DNA of 64,000 bases from Mycolicibacter icosiumassiliensis (GTDB lineage Bacteria; Actinomycetota; Actinomycetes; Mycobacteriales; Mycobacteriaceae), in the NCBI RefSeq assembly GCF_900078685.2, contig NZ_LT546166.1, positions 906,286 to 970,285 on the forward strand. Reading direction: 5' to 3'. A program made the position numbers and the translations under genes. Under the pieces are notes generated by a model. That model worked only from the letters and a program-made list of their open reading frames with translations, did not search any database and was not told where the DNA came from. Every line of letters begins with the position of its first letter. The first letter of the stretch is position 1. Below, piece by piece: positions 36,933-44,612 of the stretch.

Positions 36933-37198
36933 GTCACCCCCCTCACCAGAAATCCCGCCGCACGACCCAGCAAGGAACCGCGTCGCACAGTGTCTTCTCC
37001 CGTCTGTCGTTCAGCGAGACCTGCGTCACCTTATCGGCCCGAAGTGCCCTTGGCGACCATCGGACAATACCTGATGGCTCGGTGAGAGCGTCATCGAATG
37101 AGTGGAACCTACGCTAGTTTCCTACCGGAGAGTAACCTGCCCCGACCTCCCACATCGCCGTTTCCGCCGGCATCGCTTGGCGCGCTGCCCTACTCGGA
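36933..37198 (-). promoter_or_regulatory. fadD5-yrbE1A intergenic region, probable mce1 promoter
   Basis: No gene is visible in these 266 bases. A 19-base imperfect palindrome, GGAACCTACGCTAGTTTCC on the plus strand at 37104-37122, has six-base arms with one mismatch and could bind a regulator. The size of the gap suggests an internal promoter for yrbE1A-mce1 in addition to any transcript from fadD5. Confidence 0.45.
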
Positions 37199-38773
37199 TC
37201 ACTGAGGCTTCCCGTAGTTAATGCGCAGTTCGGTTTTGAGCACTTTCCCGGCCGGGTTGCGCGGCAGGGCGTCGACGATCTCGAGCGCCTTGGGGTGCTT
37301 GTAGCGCGCCAGCCGCTGGGTCAAGAAATCGTCGAGGTCGGCCAGGGTAAGACCTTCCCGCGAGAGCGCGGCGACCGCCACCGGTACCTCGCCCCATCGC
37401 TCGTGCGGGCGGCCGATAACGGCGACCTCGGCGATGTCGGGGTGATCGGCCAACACGTTCTCCACTTCGGCGCAGTACACGTTCTCGCCGCCGGAGATGA
37501 TCATGTCCTTCTTGCGGTCGACCACCCAGACGTAGCCCTCTTCGTCCATCCGAACCAGATCGCCGGAGTGAAACCAGCCGCCGGCAAAGGCCTCAGCGGT
37601 GGCCGCCGGGTTGTTCCAGTAGCCACTCATCAAGGTGGGCGCCCGGTAGACGATCTCGCCCACCTCGCCCACGGCGACGTCGTTCATCTGCTCGTCGACG
37701 ACCCGGGCGCAGACGGTCGGGATGACCGTGCCGACCGAACCGAGCTTTCTGGTGGCGTCCTCGCCGAGCAGGATGCAGGTCACCGGCGACATCTCGGTCT
37801 GCCCGAAGGCCGCCAGGATCTTGGTGCCGGGGAAGGTTTCCGCCATCTGCCGAAGCAACGCGTCGGAGGCCGGCGCTGCGCCCCACGACATGGTCCGCAG
37901 CCGGATGTCGCGCGGGTTGGCCTGCTGCTGGGCGCAGACCGCCTGCCATTGGGCGGGCACCAGGAAGATGCCGGTGACCCGCTCGGCGGCCAGCACGTCG
38001 AGCAGTTGGCCGGCGTCGAACGCACCCAGGGGGTTGATGACGGTCGGGATGCCCAGCCACATGCCGGGCAGCAGGTTGCCCACGCCGGCGATATGGAAGA
38101 ACGGCACCCCGATGAAGGCCACGTCGGAGGTGCCGGTGCCGGCGGTGTGCAGCGCGGTCATCGTCTGGCCGACCAGGTTGGTGTGGGTGAGCACCGCTCC
38201 CTTGGGCAGCCCGGTGGTCCCCGAGGTGTACATGATCAGGGCCGGTGAATCGTTGGGAATGTCGACCGGCGCGTGCGGCTCGCCGCTCTCGCCGATCAGG
38301 TCTTCATAGCCAATTAGTCCCTCACCGACCGAACCGCCGGCTACCACCACGTGGTCCAGCAGTCCGGTCAGCTCGCGCACACCGGTGGCGACCGGCACCA
38401 GCGCCGGTTCGGTGATCAGCACCCTGGCCTCACAATCGGTGACCAGGTAGGCGATCTCCGGCGGGGTGAGCCGGAAGTTGACCGGGACGGCGATCGCGCC
38501 CAGCATGTTCGCGGCCAGCACCGACTCGACGAACTCGGTGCGGTTGAGCATCAGGATCATCACCCGGTCACCGGCGCGGACCCCGCGGCGGCTCAGGGCG
38601 TCGGCCAGCGCGCCAACCCGATCACGCAACTGCGACCAGGTGGTGGTCTGGCCCTGGAACCGCAGCGCCGGAGCATCCGGTTTCATCAGCGCGTGCCGAT
38701 CCAGCTGGTTGACCCAGTTCTGTCTGCGGGCCCGGTAGGGCTGCTCGGCGGGATCGACGGTTGCGTGACTCAA
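37199..38773 (-). CDS. fadD5: Fatty-acyl-CoA synthetase FadD5
   Basis: The product is 524 residues of the acyl-adenylate-forming family. It has the AMP-binding loop YTSGTTGLPKGAV, AFGQTEMSP, GWFHSGDLVRMDEEGYVWVVDRKKDMI and the C-terminal Lys motif NPAGKVLK. It should activate imported or recycled fatty acids with ATP and CoA in the cytosol. RRQNWVNQLDRHALMKPDAPALRF and the position upstream of yrbE1A match FadD5 (Rv0166). In M. tuberculosis the GntR regulator gene mce1R lies next to it on the opposite strand. Here only 20 bases separate fadD5 from the next gene and no GntR gene is present. Confidence 0.93.
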   Translation of the reverse strand: MSHATVDPAEQPYRARRQNWVNQLDRHALMKPDAPALRFQGQTTTWSQLRDRVGALADALSRRGVRAGDRVMILMLNRTEFVESVLAANMLGAIAVPVNFRLTPPEIAYLVTDCEARVLITEPALVPVATGVRELTGLLDHVVVAGGSVGEGLIGYEDLIGESGEPHAPVDIPNDSPALIMYTSGTTGLPKGAVLTHTNLVGQTMTALHTAGTGTSDVAFIGVPFFHIAGVGNLLPGMWLGIPTVINPLGAFDAGQLLDVLAAERVTGIFLVPAQWQAVCAQQQANPRDIRLRTMSWGAAPASDALLRQMAETFPGTKILAAFGQTEMSPVTCILLGEDATRKLGSVGTVIPTVCARVVDEQMNDVAVGEVGEIVYRAPTLMSGYWNNPAATAEAFAGGWFHSGDLVRMDEEGYVWVVDRKKDMIISGGENVYCAEVENVLADHPDIAEVAVIGRPHERWGEVPVAVAALSREGLTLADLDDFLTQRLARYKHPKALEIVDALPRNPAGKVLKTELRINYGKPQ

Positions 38774-38793
38774 TTCGGGTCTCCCGCTTCGTG

Positions 38794-39234
38794 CTAGCCC
38801 GAAGTCAGTTCTTCGGCGCGCCGTTTGAGATTGTCAGCCAGATAGTCCAGGGCGTTGCTGAAGGCCTTCTTGAGCATCGGCTTGGGCACCGGCATCTGGG
38901 TCTCGACGTTCATGTCGACAGTGAGCAGCGTGGTCGGGCCGATCTCGACCACCGAGAACAACTGCTCCTGCTTGCTGAACAGATCGCCCTGCTGCAGCAC
39001 GGTCTGGATCTGAGTGTCACTGGGGTAGTAGACGGCCTGGATGAAGGTGCCGTCGAAACCGGAGTAGGACGCATCCAGCCGCAGCTGGCTGGGCCGGCCG
39101 TCGTCGTAGCGGGCCAGCACCCAGATCCCTTTGATCTCTTCGTTCCACTGCGGGTACGCCTCGAAGTCGGCGACGATCCCCATGATCGTGGCGGCATTGG
39201 CGGCGACTTCGACGGTCTTGCTCACGAGCGGCAC
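38794..39234 (-). CDS. SRPBCC/START-like protein TB18.5 homologue (Rv0164-like)
   Basis: The product is 146 residues from GTG 39234. It is a polyketide-cyclase/START-type fold protein: KTVEVAANAATIMGIVADFEAYPQWNEEIKG, VLARYDDGRPSQLRLD, then LLTVDMNVETQMPVP and a C-terminal helix. These are near the recalled text of TB18.5 (Rv0164), a small protein with a hydrophobic cavity that may carry a lipid. The gene lies directly upstream of fadD5 on the same strand and downstream of the thioesterase, the order of Rv0163-Rv0164. Confidence 0.85.
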   Translation of the reverse strand: MPLVSKTVEVAANAATIMGIVADFEAYPQWNEEIKGIWVLARYDDGRPSQLRLDASYSGFDGTFIQAVYYPSDTQIQTVLQQGDLFSKQEQLFSVVEIGPTTLLTVDMNVETQMPVPKPMLKKAFSNALDYLADNLKRRAEELTSG

Positions 39235-39270
39235 CCGCCGAGCATAGCCACCGGCGATATGGCCGCCGAG

Positions 39271-39741
39271 TTAAACCTGGGCGGTGGCCAGCAGCGCGCG
39301 AATCCCGTCGGGGATCGGCACTGGCCGCCGGGTGGTGCGGTCGACGTAAACGTGCACCCAGTGCCCGAGCGCGGCCAGTGGGGCGGCGTCGTCGCCGTCC
39401 GGGGCCCGGAACACCGCAAGCCGATAGGTGACGCTGCTGCGCCCCAACCGGGTGACGGCCAGCCCCACCGCGAGCCGGTCCGGGAAGGCGAGTTCGCCCA
39501 GGAACCGGCAACCCGATTCGGCGACCACCCCCAGCTCCGGCGTCGCGACCGGGTCGATAGCCGGGACATGTGCGGCGATCCAGCCGTTGATCGCGGTGTC
39601 GAACAGCTGGTAGTACACCGCGTTGTTGAGGTGGCCAAACATGTCGTTGTCGGCCCAGCGGGTCAACACCGGCCAGTGCACCGGAAAGTCGTGGCTGGTC
39701 AAGCCTTCCGGGGCGGGCGGGACCGCTGCGTCCGAACTCAT
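39271..39741 (-). CDS. Acyl-CoA thioesterase, hotdog fold (Rv0163-like)
   Basis: The product is 156 residues from ATG 39741. The hotdog 4HBT pattern is clear: RWADNDMFGHLNNAVYYQLFDTAINGW, with the catalytic-type Asp in RWADND, then LGRSSVTYRLAVF and VHVYVDRTTRRPVPIP. It probably hydrolyses acyl-CoA or aryl-CoA in the cytosol. It is divergent from the AdhE1-like gene with 14 bases between start codons, so the promoters must overlap. It reads toward the TB18.5 homologue and fadD5, suggesting one fatty-acid transcript. Confidence 0.87.
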   Translation of the reverse strand: MSSDAAVPPAPEGLTSHDFPVHWPVLTRWADNDMFGHLNNAVYYQLFDTAINGWIAAHVPAIDPVATPELGVVAESGCRFLGELAFPDRLAVGLAVTRLGRSSVTYRLAVFRAPDGDDAAPLAALGHWVHVYVDRTTRRPVPIPDGIRALLATAQV

Positions 39742-39755
39742 GGTTGTATTCCAGC

Positions 39756-40871
39756 ATGACCACGATCCGCGGGGCGGTGCTGGAGCGGATCGGGGCGCCG
39801 CGGCCCTATGCCACCTCACGCCCGCTGACGGTGGCCGAGGTGGAGCTGGCCCCGCCCGGCGAGGGCGAGCTGCTGGTACGGGTTGAGGCCGCCGGGGTCT
39901 GTCACTCCGATCTGTCGGTGGTCGACGGCAACCGGGTGCGACCGGTACCGATGCTGCTCGGCCACGAGGCCGCCGGCATCGTCGAAGCGGTCGGCGCCGG
40001 GGTCACCAGCGTGCGGCCGGGCCAGCGGGTGGTGCTGACCTTCCTGCCCCGCTGCGGCCATTGCGCGGCGTGCGCCACCGACGGCCGAGCGCCGTGTGAG
40101 CCCGGCAGCGCCGCCAACGGCGCGGGCACACTGCTCGGCGGCGGGCAGCGGCTGCATCGCGCCGACCAGACCGTCTACCACCACCTCGGGGTGTCTGGGT
40201 TCGCCACGCACGCCGTGGTCAGCCAGACCAGCGCGGTACCGGTACCCGATGACGTGCCGCCGACGGTGGCCGCCCTGCTGGGCTGCGCGGTGCTGACCGG
40301 CGGCGGCGCCGTGCTCAACGTCGGCCGTCCGGCGCCGGGTGACACCGTGGCGGTGGTCGGGCTCGGCGGGGTTGGGATGGCCGCGGTGCTGACCGCGCTG
40401 GCCCACGACGGCGTGCAGGTCATCGCGATCGACCGGCTGCCGGACAAGCTGGCCACCGCAACCGCGCTGGGCGCTCACCTCACCTATACCCCGCAGCAGG
40501 CCCTTGACGCCGGCGTGCGCGCCCCGGTGGTGATCGAAGCGGCGGGTCATCCCGCTGCGCTGGAGGCCGCGATCGGTTTGACCGCACCGGGCGGTCGCAC
40601 CATCACCGTCGGGCTGCCGCCACCGGATGCCCGGATTAGCGTGTCCCCGCTGGGTCTGGTTGCCGAGGGGCGCTCGCTGATCGGCAGCTATCTGGGTTCG
40701 GCGGTCCCCGCGCGCGACATCCCGCGCTTTGTGGAGTTGTGGCGGGCCGGCCGTCTTCCCGTCGAGCAGCTGGTGTCGGCGACCGTGCCGCTGGAGCAGA
40801 TCAACGAGGCCATGGACCAGCTCGCCGACGGCGCCGCGGTGCGCCAGATCATCACGTTCGATTCGCACTGA
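39756..40871 (+). CDS. Zinc alcohol dehydrogenase AdhE1 homologue (Rv0162c-like)
   Basis: The product is 371 residues from ATG 39756. It is a medium-chain dehydrogenase with catalytic zinc ligands in GVCHSD (Cys49) and GHEAAG (His70), structural zinc cluster CGHCAACATDGRAPC (Cys100, 103, 106, 114) and cofactor motif GLGGVGM. The C-terminus EQINEAMDQLADG is typical. Substrate unknown. Its place divergent from the Rv0163-like thioesterase matches AdhE1 of M. tuberculosis. Confidence 0.87.
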   Translation: MTTIRGAVLERIGAPRPYATSRPLTVAEVELAPPGEGELLVRVEAAGVCHSDLSVVDGNRVRPVPMLLGHEAAGIVEAVGAGVTSVRPGQRVVLTFLPRCGHCAACATDGRAPCEPGSAANGAGTLLGGGQRLHRADQTVYHHLGVSGFATHAVVSQTSAVPVPDDVPPTVAALLGCAVLTGGGAVLNVGRPAPGDTVAVVGLGGVGMAAVLTALAHDGVQVIAIDRLPDKLATATALGAHLTYTPQQALDAGVRAPVVIEAAGHPAALEAAIGLTAPGGRTITVGLPPPDARISVSPLGLVAEGRSLIGSYLGSAVPARDIPRFVELWRAGRLPVEQLVSATVPLEQINEAMDQLADGAAVRQIITFDSH

Positions 40872-40910
40872 ACCCGCGGTGCCGTCCGCCCTGGCACCCA
40901 CCCGGCGTGA

Positions 40911-40941
40911 CACTTTCGCTATTTTTTGTAAAGTTTCCGCT
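40911..40941. promoter_or_regulatory. AT-rich promoter/operator before the TetR gene
   Basis: An AT-rich stretch in otherwise GC-rich DNA lies directly before the start: ACTTT and AAAGT arms flank CGCTATTTTTTGT, and TTTCGCTA is nearly repeated as TTTCCGCTA. It is a plausible promoter and self-binding site for the TetR protein. Confidence 0.35.
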
Positions 40942-41478
40942 ATGGCCCGCAGCACGGTGGACGCCCCCGACGGCTCGACCCGGCAGCGGATCCTCGCGGC
41001 CACTGCGGAGGTGCTCGGGCGCAATGGGATGACCAAGCTCAGCATGTCCGAGGTGGCCGCCCAGGCCGGGGTCTCGCGCCCCACCCTGTATCGATGGTTC
41101 CCGTCGAAGGACGAGCTGGTCTCGGCGTTCTCCCGCTACGAGCGGCACATTTTCGACAGCGGGATCGCCCGCGCCACCGAAGGACTGAAGGGCGCCGAAA
41201 AGCTCGACGCCGCACTGTGTTTCATCGTCGACTATCAGCACTCGCACACCGGCGTGCGAATGATCGACATCGAACCCAAGCACGTGCTCGCCGATTTCTC
41301 CCGCATCATGGTGCCGATGCGCGAGGGCCTGCAACGGATGCTGACCGGGCCCGATGCCCCGGTGAAGGCGGCCGCTGCGATCCGGATTGCCATCTCGCAC
41401 TACATCATTCGCAGCGATGACTCCGAGCAGTTCCTCGCCCAGCTGCGTCAGGCGGTGGGGATCAAGCACCGCGACTGA
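40942..41478 (+). CDS. TetR-family transcriptional regulator
   Basis: The product is 178 residues from ATG 40942; no better start exists in the region. The N-terminal HTH is clear (STRQRILAATAEVLGRNGMTKLSMSEVAAQAGVSRPTLYRWFPSKDELV-like, about residues 12-60). The C-terminal ligand domain is about 115 residues and carries DIEPKHVLADFSRIMVP. It lies 70 bases after the AdhE1-like gene on the same strand and convergent with the DUF222/HNH gene. It may regulate itself and the dehydrogenase, but no repeated operator proves this. Confidence 0.85.
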   Translation: MARSTVDAPDGSTRQRILAATAEVLGRNGMTKLSMSEVAAQAGVSRPTLYRWFPSKDELVSAFSRYERHIFDSGIARATEGLKGAEKLDAALCFIVDYQHSHTGVRMIDIEPKHVLADFSRIMVPMREGLQRMLTGPDAPVKAAAAIRIAISHYIIRSDDSEQFLAQLRQAVGIKHRD

Positions 41479-41522
41479 CGGGCGCGGGCTGGGCGGATCG
41501 CATGACGGTTCCAGTTGGGAGA

Positions 41523-43082
41523 TCAGACTCGTGGCTCGTTGAAGTCCATTTCTTCGTAGCTGCGTTGGAGGTCCTCGAGGGCGGCGTCGTAGTCGAAGTC
41601 ACCGGGGACGGGGTCCTCGAGCCACGACCAATCCTCGTCGGGGTCGATCGGTGGTGGCTGTTCGTCGCGGAAACCGGCGGCGTCGTCGGCGTCGGGCGGG
41701 TTACCCGGCTCGGGACGCCGGCGGTGGTAGTCGATGACGGCTTCGATGAAGTGGAAGGGGTTGGTGCGGGGTTGGCCGCGATCGAGTCGGGGCGGCGGGA
41801 TCCATTCGACGCGGCCGGTGGGCCCGAGTCGGGTGATCCAGTTTTGTTTGGTGGCCATCCGGTTGTCGGGTGCACACGCTAGGGCGAGGGCGTCGATGTC
41901 GGTTCGGCCGTTGTCGGCCCAGTCGTGTTCGGCGTGATGGGCTTGGGAGAGGTAGCCCGAGACGGTGCAGCCGGGTCGGGTGCACCCGCGGTCGCGGGCG
42001 TGCAGCACGATGCGCTGATCGCCGGTCGCCAGGCGCTTGCTGCGCCCCAGCCATAAGGCGCGGCCTTTGCCGTCGAACACGCTCAGGTAGTGGTAGGCGT
42101 GTTCGGCCATGCGCAGCAGGTCGGTCATCGGCAGCAGTGATCCGCCGGCGGTGTGGGCTTTGCCGGTCACCTTGGTGTCGGTCAGTGGTGGGTGTCCGGT
42201 TGCGGCGTGCAGTTCGGCCAGGGTGGTGGTGACGATGACGGTGACCGGCAGCCCGTTGAGTTGCCCGAGGTCCCCGCAGGCGAGGACGGCGCGGAATGCG
42301 GCCAGCAGGGCGTCGTGGGTGCGTTGATCGGGGCGGCGATCATCGGCGCTGATCTGTTCCTGGCTCGGCGTCCCGCTGACACAGGGGTGCTCATCAGCGG
42401 CGTTGCACATCCCGGGCGCGGCGAGTTTGGCCAGGATCGGCTCCAGGGTGGCGCGTAGTTCCGGGGTGATCGTGCCCGACAGTGAACTCATCCCATCGAC
42501 ACCTTGGCGGCCCAGACGCAGCCCCCGCTTGGCCAGGCGTTCTCGATCCGTGAAGTCCCCGTCAGGGTTCAGTACGGCGACCAGGTGATCGGCGAGGCGG
42601 GCGAAGGTTTCGGGTCCGAATTCCTGCGCCAATATCGCCAGGTCCGCTTCGGCGCGTTCACGATCGGCGGCGGCCACGGCGGTGGGGATTTTGGCCAAGG
42701 CTTTGCGGGCGATCACCACGTGTTCGGGACCGACCCGTCCGGCGGCTTGGGCAGCCGCCAGTGTCGGCAGCACCGGTTCCAACGGTTCCCCGGTCACGGC
42801 GGTGCGTGGACCCAAGTCGGCGGCTTCCCCCAATCGGCGCCGCGCCACCGCAGAGCTGATCCGCAACCGCTCCTCTAACACTTTGACCAGTGAACAGGCC
42901 CCCAACGCCCCAGGATCCTCGGTGACCAGCCGGGCCAGGATCAGATGATCGACCACCGGGGCCCGCCACGCCAAGGCCTCCCGGCGGGACAGCACCGCCA
43001 CCAATTCTTCGGCACTCAAGCCGTCGAACGAACACGCCTCCAGCCGGTCATAGGCTGCCTCAATCGCATCAAGAGAAGCCAT
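41523..43082 (-). CDS. DUF222/HNH endonuclease of the 13E12 repeat family
   Basis: The product is 519 residues from ATG 43082, behind GGGAGACC. A frame extends to 43142, but that would run through the LexA box. The N-terminal 350 residues are DUF222 (LSRREALAWRAPVVDHLILARL.., SSLSGTITPELRATLEPILAKL). The C-terminal region has an HNH nuclease motif: CTRPGCTVSGYLSQAHHAEHDW, then DIDALALACAPDNRM. A Pro/Asp-rich acidic tail ends the protein. Members are scattered, repeated genes in mycobacteria (13E12) with probable DNA-cutting activity and no settled role. A perfect mycobacterial SOS box lies 40 bases upstream, predicting induction on DNA damage. Confidence 0.87.
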   Translation of the reverse strand: MASLDAIEAAYDRLEACSFDGLSAEELVAVLSRREALAWRAPVVDHLILARLVTEDPGALGACSLVKVLEERLRISSAVARRRLGEAADLGPRTAVTGEPLEPVLPTLAAAQAAGRVGPEHVVIARKALAKIPTAVAAADRERAEADLAILAQEFGPETFARLADHLVAVLNPDGDFTDRERLAKRGLRLGRQGVDGMSSLSGTITPELRATLEPILAKLAAPGMCNAADEHPCVSGTPSQEQISADDRRPDQRTHDALLAAFRAVLACGDLGQLNGLPVTVIVTTTLAELHAATGHPPLTDTKVTGKAHTAGGSLLPMTDLLRMAEHAYHYLSVFDGKGRALWLGRSKRLATGDQRIVLHARDRGCTRPGCTVSGYLSQAHHAEHDWADNGRTDIDALALACAPDNRMATKQNWITRLGPTGRVEWIPPPRLDRGQPRTNPFHFIEAVIDYHRRRPEPGNPPDADDAAGFRDEQPPPIDPDEDWSWLEDPVPGDFDYDAALEDLQRSYEEMDFNEPRV

Positions 43083-43121
43083 GATGGTCTCCCGATCCGC
43101 GAACGCGTCCCTACCCATGCC

Positions 43122-43137
43122 TCGAACACTAGTTCGA
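43122..43137. promoter_or_regulatory. LexA (SOS) box before the DUF222/HNH gene
   Basis: TCGAACACTAGTTCGA is an exact match to the mycobacterial SOS consensus TCGAAC-N4-GTTCGA. It ends 40 bases upstream of the ATG at 43082. Several 13E12 copies in M. tuberculosis are known to be LexA-regulated. Confidence 0.88.
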
Positions 43138-43178
43138 CCCACCGACAGAAACCCGGGGCAGACCGCAAATTAAGAAAT

Positions 43179-43493
43179 TTATGAGGATTTTGGGCTGTCC
43201 GGCCCGCGTCGCTGGGCGCGGATCGCTTCAACAGCCTCAGGATTGTCTGCCGCGAGTTGCTGTAGGTAGGCGACGACGTCACCGACGGTCCGGAGACCGG
43301 CGAGATCCTCGTCAGGGATCTTGACGCCGTATTTGTCCTCAGTCTGGACCGCTATCTCCACCATCGACAATGAGTCGATATCCAGATCGTCTATGAACGA
43401 TTTCTCGATCGTGACCTCAGACGGTTCGATACCGGTGACTTCCTCGATGATTTCGGCGATGCCGGCAATGAGTTCTTCTTGGGTGATGGTCAT
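43179..43493 (-). CDS. AcpM-like acyl carrier protein
   Basis: The product is 104 residues from ATG 43493, behind AAGGAGGGATC. The sequence of helices 1-3 (ELIAGIAEIIEEVTGIEPSEV, DDLDIDSLSMVEIAVQTEDKYG, EDLAGLRTVGDVVAYLQ) is almost that of mycobacterial AcpM, the carrier for meromycolate synthesis, with the phosphopantetheine Ser at position 41. The C-terminal extension is shorter (AcpM has about 115 residues). AcpM normally lies with kasA and kasB, which are absent here, so this is a second copy or an acquired paralogue. Its ATG overlaps the stop of a truncated FAD oxidase. It could be active if a phosphopantetheinyl transferase acts on it. Confidence 0.88.
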   Translation of the reverse strand: MTITQEELIAGIAEIIEEVTGIEPSEVTIEKSFIDDLDIDSLSMVEIAVQTEDKYGVKIPDEDLAGLRTVGDVVAYLQQLAADNPEAVEAIRAQRRGPDSPKSS

Positions 43494-44575
43494 GTCGATC
43501 CCTCCTTTTCGGCACTGTCAGTGTTGGGTGGCGCGGTCGGCCGACGGCGGGCCAGGCCTTGGCGGGTGTGGTGGACCGCGACGCGAGCAAGGAAGGCTGG
43601 TTCGAGTAGGCGTCGTGGCGGGCGCCAGAGCCGTTGCCGGGTGGCGGGGTCCACGCCCACCGCCGGCTCGTCGCAGGAACGCGCCTGCGCCAGCAGTTCG
43701 GCGAGGCGATCGGTCTGATCGGTGTCTCCGGTCAGCTCCACCAGCAGCAGCCAGTCACCGCGCACCGGGGCGGCCACCCCGAGCCGCTCGCCGGTCAACG
43801 CGGCGACGCGGGCATCGATCAACTCCAACGTCGCGATGCCGGCGACGTCGCGAAAAACCCGGGCGGCGCCGACCAAGGCCTGCAGATCCGCGAAGCCGCA
43901 GACCGCTGTAACCCGTTGCGCAGGAACGGGATACAACCGCAGATCCAGCCCGGTGATGACGCCCAGGGTGCCTTCGGCGCCGACGAACAGGGCGGGCAGG
44001 TTGTAGCCGGTGTTGTCCGAGCGCACCGCGCTGTGCCGGTGCAGCAGTGAGCCATCCGGCAGCGCCACCTGCAGGCCGAGTACCTGCTCGGCCATGTTGC
44101 CGTGGGCAACGGTGCACAGCCCGCCGGCGTTGGTCGAGGCCATCCCGCCGACGGTCGCGGTGTCCCGGGCAGTCAGGTCGACACCGAACTCCAGCCCGGC
44201 CCCAGCCGCCGCGCGCTGCACCGCCGCCAGCGTCGCGCCCGCCCCCACCGACACCCGGCGCTCGACGACGTCGACCTCTCCGAGAGTGTTCAACCGCTCG
44301 GTGGACAGCAGTACGTCGTCGTGTTCGGGGACGGTGCCGGCCACCAGAGAGGTGCGGCCACCCTGGACGGTGACGTGCGCGCCGCCGTCGCGGCAGAGCC
44401 GCAGCACCGCGGCGACGTCCTCGGGCGATCCGGGCCGCACCAGCGCGCGGGCCCGGCCCTGGTAGCGGCCGGTGTAGTCGACGCTGCGTCCGTCCAGAAC
44501 GTCGGGATCGTCGGTGACATAGGCGGGACCCACCACGTCCGCCAGTCGCTGGAGCAGATTCTCCGGCCCGGTCAC
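43490..44575 (-). CDS. FAD-linked oxidase, 3'-truncated and fused (Rv0161-like)
   Basis: The product is 361 residues from GTG 44575. An ATG at 44614 is also in frame, but it falls on the same CCATGG as the start of the divergent hydrolase. The N-terminal FAD-binding (PCMH) region is intact: VQGGRTSLVAGT, DLTARDTATVGGMASTNAGG, GAEGTLGVITGLDLRLYP. The C-terminal cap stops abruptly after ATRQRLWR, where such oxidases (about 450 residues) go on for about 100 residues. An unrelated Arg-rich tail (LLEPAFLARVAVHHTRQGLARRR) then runs to a TGA that overlaps the ACP start. A deletion or recombination joined this gene to the 3' end of whatever preceded the ACP. It is probably non-functional. Confidence 0.75.
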   Translation of the reverse strand: MTGPENLLQRLADVVGPAYVTDDPDVLDGRSVDYTGRYQGRARALVRPGSPEDVAAVLRLCRDGGAHVTVQGGRTSLVAGTVPEHDDVLLSTERLNTLGEVDVVERRVSVGAGATLAAVQRAAAGAGLEFGVDLTARDTATVGGMASTNAGGLCTVAHGNMAEQVLGLQVALPDGSLLHRHSAVRSDNTGYNLPALFVGAEGTLGVITGLDLRLYPVPAQRVTAVCGFADLQALVGAARVFRDVAGIATLELIDARVAALTGERLGVAAPVRGDWLLLVELTGDTDQTDRLAELLAQARSCDEPAVGVDPATRQRLWRPPRRLLEPAFLARVAVHHTRQGLARRRPTAPPNTDSAEKEGST

Positions 44576-44612
44576 GGATGCCGGTCTACCACACGGCGCG
44601 CTACCTTTAGCC

